Source of the DNA: JAWKRB01 sp041389885 | GTDB taxonomy: Bacteria; Myxococcota_A; Polyangia; Polyangiales; Ga0077539 | Direction: 5' to 3' | NCBI GenBank assembly: GCA_041389885.1 | Contig: JAWKRB010000010.1 | Span: 215,366-279,365, forward strand | DNA length: 64,000 bases | Shown here: piece by piece, positions 8,455 through 16,989 of the stretch | Numbering within the stretch: position 1 is the stretch's first letter | How the letters are laid out: each line of letters starts with the position of its first letter | Notes under the pieces: generated by a model | Told to the model about the DNA's origin: nothing | The model's input: the letters and a program-made list of their open reading frames with translations, nothing else | Database searches by the model: none | Program-made: the position numbers and the translations under genes

Positions 8455-9150
8455 TCAGCCCTCCACCCCGAGGTGCGCCTCCATCCCCGCGAGGGCCTCG
8501 CGGAGCATCGCGAGGGCGCGCGCGTGCAGCCGGCTCGCCCAGCCCTTGGTGAGCCCCTGCGACGCGCCGCTCTGCTCGATGGTGAGCCCCTCGACGTAGA
8601 CCCCGCGGAGGATGTCGCGCTCGCGCTCGGGCAGCGCGTCGATGGCATCGACGAGCCTCGCGCTCGTCTCCCGGCGCGTCGCGACGGTCTCGGGGTCTTC
8701 GCCCGCCACGGGTCCGGTCTCGGCGGCGAGCTCTCCGAGGGCGAAGGCCGTGGCGGCCTCGTGCAGCGTCGAGGCGAGGAGCGTCGCCGCGGCCTGGGGC
8801 GTGATCGCCGCGAGGTCGTGGTCGCCCGCGCGGGTCTCGATCAGGTCGTCGACGGCGGCCTGGGCGATGGCGCGGGTGCGCGCGATGGGGTCGCGCGAGG
8901 TCACGTCGCGCACGTGGTCGAGCATCGCCCCCCGCACGCGGTAGTACGCGTAGGTCGAGAACGACGCGCCGCGCTCGGGGTCGTAGCGCCGCGAGGCGTC
9001 GACCAGCCCCTCCTGCCCCGCGCCCAGCAGGTCGTCGAAGCGCACCCAGGCGGGCTGGTCGTGCAGCAGCGTGCGGGCGATCTTCTGCACCAGGCCGAGG
9101 TGCTTGTGCAGCAGCGCGTTGCGCTCAGACTCGGAGAGGGCAGCGGCCAT
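8455..9150 (-). CDS. RNA polymerase sigma-70-family factor, FliA/WhiG-like
   Basis: 231 residues. Region 2 contains YDPERGASFSTYAYYRVRGA, the core-binding and -10-recognition block typical of FliA/SigF-type factors; region 4 contains LPERERDILRGVYVEGLTI and a final helix-turn-helix. No N-terminal region 1.1, no anti-sigma gene and no flagellar genes are nearby, so the regulon is unknown. It lies 61 bases downstream of the large membrane protein gene on the same strand and may be co-transcribed with it. Confidence 0.85.
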   Translation of the reverse strand: MAAALSESERNALLHKHLGLVQKIARTLLHDQPAWVRFDDLLGAGQEGLVDASRRYDPERGASFSTYAYYRVRGAMLDHVRDVTSRDPIARTRAIAQAAVDDLIETRAGDHDLAAITPQAAATLLASTLHEAATAFALGELAAETGPVAGEDPETVATRRETSARLVDAIDALPERERDILRGVYVEGLTIEQSGASQGLTKGWASRLHARALAMLREALAGMEAHLGVEG

Positions 9151-9211
9151 CGGCGCGGCGTATCATCGTTCGCCGGGTCTCGCGGGGTCAATGGCCGCGA
9201 GGGTCCAACGC

Positions 9212-11371
9212 TCAGGGGTTGGCCGGCGCGCTCGCGCGGATGGTCTTGAGCCACGCCTGCATCGCCGCCGCCTGCTCGCCTCGCGCGGCCAGCGCGCGGG
9301 CGCGGGCGGCGGACTGCGCGGGGCTCTCCCGCCCCGGCGGCGGCGCGGAGGCGGGCGCCGTCGCGGGGAGGTGCGGCTCGAAGGCGCCGAGCACGTAGCG
9401 GGTGGGCCCGATGCTCTCGGCGTGGAACGACAGCGCCTGGGGCACGAGCAGCGTCGCCGCGACGGCGACGACCCCCGCGGCGTGCGCGAGGACGGCCACC
9501 GGGCGCCGCTCGTCGCCCTTCGCGAGCACCCAGGCGACGAGCAGGGCGGCGAGGTAGAAGCCCGCCATCGAGGCGTGCCCGGCGAGGTGCGCGAGGTGCC
9601 CGGCGTTGTGCGGCACGTAGCCGCCGCGGAGCAGCGGGAGGATCATCTCGAAGAGCGGCGCGCTGAACTCCAGCGGGATGTGCGGGAACCACGCGGAGGG
9701 CGCCCCGGTGAGGGCCATCGCCGCGAGGGTCGCGCCCCCGGCGAAGACCGTGACCGCCCGGGCGCGGGCGCCCTCGCGGCGGCCTCGCATCGCGTCGAGC
9801 CCCGCGAGGGCGGTGATCGCCAGCACCGGCACGAGGGTCACGAGGTAGCGCGGCCCCACCTGCCACCCGCCGCGCCAGTTGTTCATCGCGCCGATGAGCC
9901 GCGAGAGCCCGAGCACCGTGAGCGCCATGACCCACGCGAGCGAGGCGTCGGGGCGACGCGGCCGCGGGAGCTGCGCCGCGACCAGCGCGACCAGCGCGAA
10001 GACCAGCGCGGCGAGCCAGGGCCCCACCGCGGCGTGCGACGACGCGAGGGGCGCGCCGTGCAGCGCCCTCGCGGCCTTCACCGCGGCGAGGACCGCGAAG
10101 GCGACGAAGAGCGCGCTCGCGGCGCGTCGCCCCCACACCTGCGCGGGGGTGGGCCGCGTCGACGCGTCGGGGCCCCACGCGAAGTACGCGCCGAAGCCCA
10201 CCAGCGACGCGAGGAACACCGGCGTCGAGGGGATCAGCCCGAACGCGGGGTCGAGCCAGAGCCGCAGCCCGGCCTCCCACGAGAACTGCGTGGCGCCGAA
10301 GAACCCCTGGTTGGTCTCCTCGCGGAAGGTGGGGTTCTCGAGGAAGCTGTAGCCGGGCTTGAAGGGGTCGCCGAAGCAGCGCTTGTGATAGAGCAGCGTG
10401 AGCCCCGTGGGGATCGCGCCGCCGAGCGCCGCGGCGAGGAGGCGCGCCGCCGAGCGCAGGTTGAGGGTGGCGACGTAGAGGGCGACGCCCAGCGCCGCGG
10501 CGCCCAGCGCGGGGCCCGCGCGGTGCTTGAGCGCGAGGCCGCCCGCCACGCCCGCGGCGAGCACCGCGCCGTAGAGCAGCGACCGGCGGCGCGCGGCGCC
10601 GACGCTCGCGATCCAGAGCGCGACGAAGAGCGTGGCGATGCCCGCGGGGTACTCGAACATCGTGCAGCCCGCGCCGAAGAGCCCCGCGAGGAACATCGCG
10701 CCGGGGCGTACCGCGCCCGCCCGCCCCTCGCTCGCCGCGGCGTCGTCGCCCTCACGCACGGAGGTCAGCGCCATGATCGCGGCGCCGAGGCACAGCGCGT
10801 TCTGCGCGTGCCCCGCGAAGACCTCGCTGTAGGCGAAGACCGACGAGCCCAGCATGGTGCTGAAGAACACGGCGTCGCGCAGCGCCGGGGAGCGGGTGCG
10901 GCGGTCGAGAAAGCGGTGCCAGAACCACGCGAAGAGCAGCCCGGGGAGCACGTTGCTCGTGAGCCGGAGGAAGTACACCAGCGCCGTGCGGTCGAGGGGG
11001 GGCCGGGGCGGGGGCGCGCCGGGCCGCGGCGGGTGGAGCGGGGGCAGCGCGTGGCGGCCGGTGACCTTCGTGAGGAGCCAGTAGAAGGGCACGCCGACGT
11101 AGCTCGACCCGGGGGCCTTGGACGAGTACAGCCGCCCCTCGCGCACGGACTTGTCGTTGACGTAGCCCCAGGTGCTCTCGACGCGGTTGATCGCGAAGGT
11201 GTGGTCGTCGACCACGGCCACGGTCATGTAGACCCGCACGTTCTCGTTCGGGTTGTTGACCACCGCGTGGTACGGGAACACCCAGAGGTACAACCACGCC
11301 ACGAGGGCCACCGAGAGCGCGGTGCGCTTGCGGGAGGCGGGGGGGCGGTCGGTCTCCAGGCTCTCGGTCAT
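9212..11371 (-). CDS. Large multipass membrane protein, GT-C glycosyltransferase-like
   Basis: 719 residues from ATG 11371 (a TTG at 11389 would add six). About a dozen hydrophobic segments are visible. The N-terminal loop after the first segment contains YSSKAPGSSYVGVPFYWLL, similar to the KAPG/KPPG loop of GT39-like polyprenyl-sugar transferases. A large part of the middle is Ala/Leu/Val membrane sequence, and the C-terminal 50 residues form a soluble helix-rich tail (ARALAARGEQAAAMQAWLKT), possibly one TPR-like hairpin. The transferase call is inference from topology and one loop. It is divergent from the PLP enzyme. Confidence 0.55.
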   Translation of the reverse strand: MTESLETDRPPASRKRTALSVALVAWLYLWVFPYHAVVNNPNENVRVYMTVAVVDDHTFAINRVESTWGYVNDKSVREGRLYSSKAPGSSYVGVPFYWLLTKVTGRHALPPLHPPRPGAPPPRPPLDRTALVYFLRLTSNVLPGLLFAWFWHRFLDRRTRSPALRDAVFFSTMLGSSVFAYSEVFAGHAQNALCLGAAIMALTSVREGDDAAASEGRAGAVRPGAMFLAGLFGAGCTMFEYPAGIATLFVALWIASVGAARRRSLLYGAVLAAGVAGGLALKHRAGPALGAAALGVALYVATLNLRSAARLLAAALGGAIPTGLTLLYHKRCFGDPFKPGYSFLENPTFREETNQGFFGATQFSWEAGLRLWLDPAFGLIPSTPVFLASLVGFGAYFAWGPDASTRPTPAQVWGRRAASALFVAFAVLAAVKAARALHGAPLASSHAAVGPWLAALVFALVALVAAQLPRPRRPDASLAWVMALTVLGLSRLIGAMNNWRGGWQVGPRYLVTLVPVLAITALAGLDAMRGRREGARARAVTVFAGGATLAAMALTGAPSAWFPHIPLEFSAPLFEMILPLLRGGYVPHNAGHLAHLAGHASMAGFYLAALLVAWVLAKGDERRPVAVLAHAAGVVAVAATLLVPQALSFHAESIGPTRYVLGAFEPHLPATAPASAPPPGRESPAQSAARARALAARGEQAAAMQAWLKTIRASAPANP

Positions 11372-11460
11372 TCGCGGCGCGCTCGACAACGCCGGGGTTG
11401 TGCCCGCGATGCCGGTCCGCCGTCAATCGCTGCCGTTGTCATCTCCCAGGGATTGCTGCC

Positions 11461-12783
11461 ATGGTCCCGGCCATGGAGTTTCCGTCGAAGGGAATGGACC
11501 GCGAGGCGCTCCTCGCGCGGCTCAAGGGGATGCAGCAGGGCGACGTCGACTGGCGCGGGGGCAGGACCTTCTCGCTGGTCTACCACCCCGGCGACGACGT
11601 GCTGGAGATCCAGAAGGCCGCGGCGACGATGTACTTCTCGGAGAACGCGCTGAACCCCATGGCCTTTCCGGGCCTGCGGCAGTGCGAGACCGAGGTGGTC
11701 CGCGCCGCCCTGGGGATGCTCCACGCCCCCGAGGGCTCCGCGGGCGCGCTCACCACGGGCGGCACCGAGAGCATCCTCATGGCGGTGAAGGCCGCCCGCT
11801 CCTGGGCGCGCGAGAATCGTCCGAAGTGCCAGCGCCCCAACATGATCGTGCCGCTGTCGGTGCACCCCGCCTTCGAGAAGGCCGCGGCGTACTTCGACGT
11901 GCGCGCGGTGCACGCGCCGCTGCGCGAAGACTCGACGGTCGACACCGACGCCGTGCGCGCGCTCATCGACGACGACACCATCCTCCTCGTGGGCTCGGCG
12001 CCGCAGTACCCCACGGGCACCGTCGACGACATCCCCACCCTCGCGGCGATCGCGCTCGAGAAGGGGATCCTGTGCCACGTCGACGCCTGCCTCGGGGGCT
12101 TTCTGCTCCCCTGGGTCGAGAAGCTCGGATACCCCGTTCCGCCCTTTGATTTTCGCGTCGAGGGGGTGACCTCGATGTCGGCCGACGTGCACAAGTACGG
12201 CTGGTCGGCGAAGGGCGCCTCGGTGGTGCTCTACCGCGAGCGCGCGCTGCGCCGGCACCAGTTCGTCGCCTACGCCGACTGGCCCGGCGGGCTCTACGGC
12301 TCGCCCAGCATGACCGGCACCCGCGCCGCGGGGCCCATCGCGGGCGCCTGGGCGGTGATTCACTACCTCGGCGAGGAGGGCTACCTGCGCCTCGCGCAGA
12401 AGACCATGACCGCCGCCCGCGCCCTCATCGACGGGATCAACGCCATCCCCGGCCTGCGCGTGCTGGGCAACCCCGTGGCGAGCGTCTTCGGGTTCACCGC
12501 CGACGACATCGACACCTTCGCGCTCAGCGACGCGATGGAGATGAAGGGGTGGAAGCTCGACCGGCTCCAGTACCCGCCCGGTCTCCACGCGATGATCTCG
12601 CCCTCGCACGGTCCGCTGGTGGGGGAGATCCTCGGCGACCTTCGCGAGTGCACCGAGACCATCCGGCGCGAGGGCACCGTGGCCGAGGGCGCCGCGGCCA
12701 TGTACGGCATGCTCGGCGTGATGGAGGACCGCACGGCGGTCAACGACTTCATCCTGAACTTCCTCGACGGCCTGGACGGCTGA
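11461..12783 (+). CDS. PLP-dependent decarboxylase/lyase, sphingosine-1-phosphate lyase-like
   Basis: 440 residues from ATG 11461, with AGGGA eight bases upstream; ATG 11473 is an alternative. The group II PLP fold is clear: TTGGTESILMAVKAAR near the phosphate cradle, a cofactor-binding HVDACLGGF block, and the Schiff-base lysine K245 in SADVHKYGWSAKG. The later block WPGGLYGSPSMTGTRAAG is closest to sphingosine-1-phosphate lyases, which cleave long-chain base phosphates, rather than to glutamate decarboxylases. The eukaryotic enzyme has an N-terminal membrane anchor that is absent here. A lipid-degrading role would suit an organism with sphingolipids, but the substrate is inferred. Confidence 0.75.
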   Translation: MVPAMEFPSKGMDREALLARLKGMQQGDVDWRGGRTFSLVYHPGDDVLEIQKAAATMYFSENALNPMAFPGLRQCETEVVRAALGMLHAPEGSAGALTTGGTESILMAVKAARSWARENRPKCQRPNMIVPLSVHPAFEKAAAYFDVRAVHAPLREDSTVDTDAVRALIDDDTILLVGSAPQYPTGTVDDIPTLAAIALEKGILCHVDACLGGFLLPWVEKLGYPVPPFDFRVEGVTSMSADVHKYGWSAKGASVVLYRERALRRHQFVAYADWPGGLYGSPSMTGTRAAGPIAGAWAVIHYLGEEGYLRLAQKTMTAARALIDGINAIPGLRVLGNPVASVFGFTADDIDTFALSDAMEMKGWKLDRLQYPPGLHAMISPSHGPLVGEILGDLRECTETIRREGTVAEGAAAMYGMLGVMEDRTAVNDFILNFLDGLDG

Positions 12784-12880
12784 CCCCCTGCGACGTCCTC
12801 CTGCGCACGCGTGAGATTCACGTGGCTCTATCTCGCCCGCGGCGCTCCTCCGAGCGTCGCCCGCGCATCGAAGGCGCCGG

Positions 12881-13633
12881 ATGGTTGACCCCCGCCTCCT
12901 CGTCATCGTCACCTTCGCGTTCGTGACCGAGAGCGCGCTCGGCTTCGGCTCGAGCGTCATCGTCGCCACGCTGGGCGCCCTCCTCGGCCCCCTCGACGCG
13001 GTCATGCCCGCGTTCATCACCGTGAACCTCGCGCTGTCGTCGTGGGTCGCGCTGCGCGCCCGCGCGCACATCGACCGGGCGCTACTGCTCCGCGAGATTC
13101 TCCCCCTCGCGGGCCTCGGGCTGGCGCTGGGCCTCGCCTTCGCGCGCGTCGCCGACCGCCCCGTCGCCCGCGCGGCCTTCGGTCTGGGCGTCGCGCTGCT
13201 CGCGGGCAATGAGCTCCGGCGCATCCTCGACCCCCGCGCCGTGAACACCGCGATTCCCAGGGCGCGCGCGGGGCTCTCGCTCTTCGCCGGGGGCGTGGTG
13301 CACGGCGTGTTCAACGCCGGCGGGCCCCTCATCGTGTACGTCGTCTCGCGCAAGAACGTCGACAAGGCCACCTTTCGCGCGACCCTGTCGGCGCTCTGGC
13401 TGGTGCTCAACGCGGCGCTCATCGCCCGCTGGTTGACCGACGGCACCTTCACCGCGCGCACCGCCCGCGACGCGCTCTGGCTCGCCCCCGCGCTCGTGCT
13501 CGGCACGGCCCTGGGCAGCGCGCTGTTTCAGCGGCTCCCGCCGCGGGGATTTCGCATCACCGCGGCCGCGGTCATGGGCGCCGCGGGTCTCTCCCTCACC
13601 GCGCGCACCCTCGTTGCTATGCTCGGCGGATGA
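12881..13633 (+). CDS. TSUP-family (TauE/SafE) membrane transporter
   Basis: 250 residues, almost entirely hydrophobic, with about seven or eight membrane segments arranged as two similar halves. The first half begins with FAFVTESALGFGSSVI, and the second has VVHGVFNAGGPLIVYVVSRK, the G-x-GGP block typical of DUF81/TSUP permeases. Family members export sulfite, sulfonates or other small anions; the substrate here is not predictable. The stop shares ATGA with the start of the nuclease gene, so the two are translationally coupled although they have no obvious common pathway. Confidence 0.8.
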   Translation: MVDPRLLVIVTFAFVTESALGFGSSVIVATLGALLGPLDAVMPAFITVNLALSSWVALRARAHIDRALLLREILPLAGLGLALGLAFARVADRPVARAAFGLGVALLAGNELRRILDPRAVNTAIPRARAGLSLFAGGVVHGVFNAGGPLIVYVVSRKNVDKATFRATLSALWLVLNAALIARWLTDGTFTARTARDALWLAPALVLGTALGSALFQRLPPRGFRITAAAVMGAAGLSLTARTLVAMLGG

Positions 13634-14604
13634 TCAAGCGCCCCTGGCTCGCCGCGCTCCCGCTGCTCCTCGCGAGCTGCGACGTCGACGCCGTGCTCGA
13701 GCTGTTGAACGGCGTCGCCGAGAGCGCGAAGCCCCCGCAGGCCGCGCCCTCGATGGTGCCCGTGGGTCCCGGCGCACAGCCCCCGCCGGCGCTCCCCGGC
13801 GCGCCCTCGCAGGGAGGCTTCGTGCCGAGCCCGCAGGCCGCCCTCGGCGCGCCGGTCGACCGCAGCGGACAAGACGAGATGCTGCTGGTGAAGCCGCAAT
13901 ATGTGTTGTCGTACAACCGCTTTCGCAACGCGCCGAACTGGGCGGCGTGGCGGCTGACGGCGGCCGATCTGGGCGACACCGGGCGCACCCGTAACGGCTT
14001 CTCGCCCGACCCGCAGCTCCCCGACGGGGTCTACCGCGTGCTGCAGGGCGACTACCGCGGCTCGGGCTTCGACCGGGGTCATCTGGTCCCGTCGGCGCAG
14101 CGCACGGCAGACCCCGACGACAACGCCGCGACCTTCTTGACCAGCAACATCCTGCCGCAGCGGCACGACCTCAACGCGGGGCCCTGGGAGTCGCTGGAGT
14201 CGTGGTCGGTGCAGATGGCGCGGCAGGGGTGGGACCTCTACACCTACGCGGGCGGGACCTACCCCCCGATGTGCGCCACCGACCGCGCGCCGCAGGGCAA
14301 CACCCCCGACCCCTCGTGCCCGAGCGTCGGCCGCAGCAACGACACCGCGCGGCGGGTGGGCGTGCCCTCGACGACGTGGAAGGTCATCGCGCTGCTCCCC
14401 CGCGGCGCAGGGCTCTCCGCGGTGAGCGCGAACACCCCCGTGCTGGCCGTCGACATGCCCAACGACGGCAGCGCGACCCCCGACTGGCACCGGTACATCC
14501 TGTCGGTCGACGCCCTCGAGCAGCGCACGGGCTACGACTTTCTCTCGGCGGTGCCTCCGCAGGTGCAGGCGGTCGTCGAGGCGCGGGTCTTTCAGCCGAA
14601 CTGA
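13630..14604 (+). CDS. DNA/RNA non-specific endonuclease, predicted lipoprotein
   Basis: 324 residues. The signal peptide ends in a lipobox (LPLLLASC), so the enzyme should be lipid-anchored outside the cytoplasm. After a Pro-rich linker (about residues 40-75), the beta-beta-alpha-metal nuclease domain carries the DRGH catalytic motif at 148-151, with His151 as the general base, followed by SNILPQ, whose Asn lies in the Mg-binding region. This matches NUC1/NucA-type sugar-nonspecific nucleases, which degrade extracellular DNA for nutrition or biofilm turnover. It overlaps the transporter gene by four bases. No immunity gene is seen, as expected for a secreted enzyme. Confidence 0.85.
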   Translation: MIKRPWLAALPLLLASCDVDAVLELLNGVAESAKPPQAAPSMVPVGPGAQPPPALPGAPSQGGFVPSPQAALGAPVDRSGQDEMLLVKPQYVLSYNRFRNAPNWAAWRLTAADLGDTGRTRNGFSPDPQLPDGVYRVLQGDYRGSGFDRGHLVPSAQRTADPDDNAATFLTSNILPQRHDLNAGPWESLESWSVQMARQGWDLYTYAGGTYPPMCATDRAPQGNTPDPSCPSVGRSNDTARRVGVPSTTWKVIALLPRGAGLSAVSANTPVLAVDMPNDGSATPDWHRYILSVDALEQRTGYDFLSAVPPQVQAVVEARVFQPN

Positions 14605-14722
14605 GGGCGGGCCTCGGCGCTACGTCGCACCGCGTCACGGGGCGACGACGTGGAGGGGCTCCATTTCTCGGCGCGATTGGACTATAGAGCGCGGCGCCGC
14701 GGGCGTCCGCGGCGGAGCGACG

Positions 14723-15391
14723 ATGCCCGCCAGCTACCTCGATGTCGACGGAACGATCGTGAGGACGAACCTCGTCCACCCGACGCTGTTCTACCTCTTG
14801 AACCAGGCCTCCCCCGCCCGCACGCTCTCGCGCGTCGCCGGGGCCCTCGCCCGCGCGCCGATGCTCGCCCTTGCCGAGCTGCGCGACCGCCGGGCGTTCA
14901 ACGTGGCGCTCTTCAAGCTCTACGAGGGCATGACCGAGGACCGGCTGATGATCCTCGCCGACGAGGCCTACAACAAGGTCCTGCGCCCCGCGGTGTACAA
15001 AGACGCGCGGGAGCTCGTGCGGCGCTGCGTCGACATCGGCCACGAGGTGGTGATCATCTCGGGCGCCCTCGATTTTCTCATGGAGCGCCTCGCGAAGGAC
15101 CTCGGCGCGACCCACGTCATCGCCAACCGCCTCGAGTTCGCCGACGGCGTCGCGACGGGGCGCATGATCCCCCCCGTGGTGGCGGGGCCGATGAAGGCGA
15201 TCCTCCTGCGCGAGCACGCCCACGCGCACGGGCACAACCTCGACGAGTGCTTCGCGTACAGCGACTCGTACTCCGACGTCCCGATGCTCTCCGTCGTCGG
15301 CCACCCCGCCGCGGTGAACCCCGACGGGGCGCTCACCCGCCTCGCGCACGAGCACAACTGGCCCATCCTCCACCTGGACCGTAATCCGTGA
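14723..15391 (+). CDS. HAD-IB family phosphatase (SerB-like), probable elb-locus member
   Basis: 222 residues. All HAD motifs are present: LDVDGTIV (nucleophile Asp and acid Asp), IISGALDF (motif II Ser) and AYSDSYSDVPML (motif IV acidic pair). Subfamily IB includes phosphoserine phosphatase and lysophosphatidate/phosphatidate-type phosphatases. First in an operon with a LarA-like protein, a reductase/acyltransferase and an epimerase, it probably dephosphorylates a lipid or glycerol-phosphate intermediate. That role is inferred from context. The GTGA overlap with the next gene indicates coupling. Confidence 0.8.
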   Translation: MPASYLDVDGTIVRTNLVHPTLFYLLNQASPARTLSRVAGALARAPMLALAELRDRRAFNVALFKLYEGMTEDRLMILADEAYNKVLRPAVYKDARELVRRCVDIGHEVVIISGALDFLMERLAKDLGATHVIANRLEFADGVATGRMIPPVVAGPMKAILLREHAHAHGHNLDECFAYSDSYSDVPMLSVVGHPAAVNPDGALTRLAHEHNWPILHLDRNP

Positions 15392-16989
15392 CCGCACACC
15401 CCTGCGTCGTGACCCTCGACCGCCGCAGCGCGCCCCGCGTGCTGTTCTCTGGCGACAAGCTCGTCGAAGTCGACCTCCCCCCGGGCACCCGGGTGATGTA
15501 CCCCAAGCCCCCCATCGCCGGGCTCAAAGACCCCGACGCGGCGATCCGCTTCGCGATCAACCACCCCGAGCGGTCTGAGCCGCTCCACGCGCTGCTGCGC
15601 CCTGGGATGCGCGTGGTCATCGCCCTCGACGACATCTCCCTCCCGCTGCCGCCGATGCGCCGCCCCGACGTGCGCGAGCGCGTGCTCCACGTGGTGCTCC
15701 CGCTCCTCAACGACTACGGCGTCGACGACATCGACATCATCATCGCGACCTCGGTGCATCGCAAGATGAACGCCGAGGAGGTGCGGCACATCGTCGGCGA
15801 CAAGGTGTTCAACGCCTACTGGCCCAAGCGGCTCTACAACCACTGCGCCGAGGCCCCCGACGGCATGCGCAAGGTGGCGGAGACGGAGCTCGGCGAGCCG
15901 GTGATCCTCAACCGCAAGGCGGCCGAGAGCGACCTGATCATCTACGTGAACCTCAACCTCGTGCCCATGGACGGCGGGCACAAGAGCGTCGCGGTGGGGC
16001 TCTGCGGGTACGAGAGCCTCAAGGCGCACCACAACCCCCGGGTGATGCGTAAGTGCCACTCGTACATGGACCCGAAGTCCAGCGAGCTGAACACCGTCGT
16101 CGAGCGCCAGGGGCGCGCGGCGAACAAGGTGCTCAAGGTCTTCACCATCGAGACCACGATCAACAACCGGATGTTCGACCGGCCGCTGTACTTCCTGCAC
16201 AAGAACGAGGACGACTGGTCCGAGCTCGACCGCGCGACCTTTCGCGGGATGAAGTACGCCCTCGACCGCGCGCCTGACGGCCTGCGCCACGAGATCTTTC
16301 GCCGCGTGCCCTCGCCCTTCGAGATCACGGGGGTGTACGCGGGCGAGACCGAGGCGGTGCACGCGCTCACGCTGAAGAAGTGCTTCGAGCAGTACTGCGT
16401 GCCGATGGAGGGCCAGGCCGACATCGTGGTGTGCGGCGTGCCCTTCATCTCTCCCTACAACGTGAACGCGTACCTCAACCCCCTGCTCGTGCAGGTGATG
16501 GCCCAGGGGTACATGTTCAACCTCTACCGCGGCGAGCCGGTGGTGAAGAAGGGCGGGACGATGATCATCACCCACCCCTGCTCCGACCGCTTCGACCCCG
16601 AGCAGCACGCGCCCTACGTCGAGTTCGTGCACCGGCTGCTCCCCGAGACCCGCGACGCGCTCACGCTGCACAAGAAGTACGAGGAGGAATTCTCTAGGAA
16701 TCCCGCGTACCTGGAGATGTACCGCAAGGGCACGGCGTACCACCCGGTGCACCCGTTCTTCATGTGGTACTGGGGCGAGGCCGGGCGTCAGTGGCTCGGT
16801 CGGGTCATCGTGGTGGGCGCCGACAACGAGTACATCCCGCGCATCCTCGGGTACGAGACCGCGCGCACGATGCACGAGGCGCTGGAGATGGCGCAGGACA
16901 CCGCGCCGAGGTCTCCGTCGATCACCTGCATGCACATCCCCCCGATCGCGATGGCGGACATGAAGGTTCGCGCGGGGGGCGCGACGTGA
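15388..16989 (+). CDS. LarA-like (DUF2088) protein, probable elb-locus member
   Basis: 533 residues from GTG 15388, overlapping the HAD stop. The N-terminal half matches the DUF2088 domain of nickel-pincer lactate racemase LarA: VVIALDDISLPLPPM, then ATSVHRKM, and later DGGHKSVAVGLCGYESLKAH, which provides Lys/His residues where LarA holds its cofactor. The C-terminal region is longer than in LarA (about 430 residues). No larB, larC or larE genes for cofactor synthesis are nearby, so the nickel-pincer cofactor is not assured. Given its neighbours, it may isomerise or oxidise a hydroxylated lipid or glycerol intermediate; that is inference. Confidence 0.75.
   Translation: MTAHPCVVTLDRRSAPRVLFSGDKLVEVDLPPGTRVMYPKPPIAGLKDPDAAIRFAINHPERSEPLHALLRPGMRVVIALDDISLPLPPMRRPDVRERVLHVVLPLLNDYGVDDIDIIIATSVHRKMNAEEVRHIVGDKVFNAYWPKRLYNHCAEAPDGMRKVAETELGEPVILNRKAAESDLIIYVNLNLVPMDGGHKSVAVGLCGYESLKAHHNPRVMRKCHSYMDPKSSELNTVVERQGRAANKVLKVFTIETTINNRMFDRPLYFLHKNEDDWSELDRATFRGMKYALDRAPDGLRHEIFRRVPSPFEITGVYAGETEAVHALTLKKCFEQYCVPMEGQADIVVCGVPFISPYNVNAYLNPLLVQVMAQGYMFNLYRGEPVVKKGGTMIITHPCSDRFDPEQHAPYVEFVHRLLPETRDALTLHKKYEEEFSRNPAYLEMYRKGTAYHPVHPFFMWYWGEAGRQWLGRVIVVGADNEYIPRILGYETARTMHEALEMAQDTAPRSPSITCMHIPPIAMADMKVRAGGAT

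Noticed and set aside
4986..8648. Very long minus-strand open frame
   Set aside because: Only its last 640 bases, the TetR gene, look like protein. The rest is His/Arg/Gly-rich shadow of the glycosyltransferase and DUF2330 genes.
8473..9249. Plus-strand frame opposite the sigma factor gene
   Set aside because: Arg/Gly/Glu-rich with no motif; the minus strand encodes complete sigma regions 2 and 4.
15388..16989. Nickel-dependent lactate racemase as the function
   Set aside because: The fold matches, but extra length, absence of larB/C/E nearby and the lipid operon context argue against assigning that activity.
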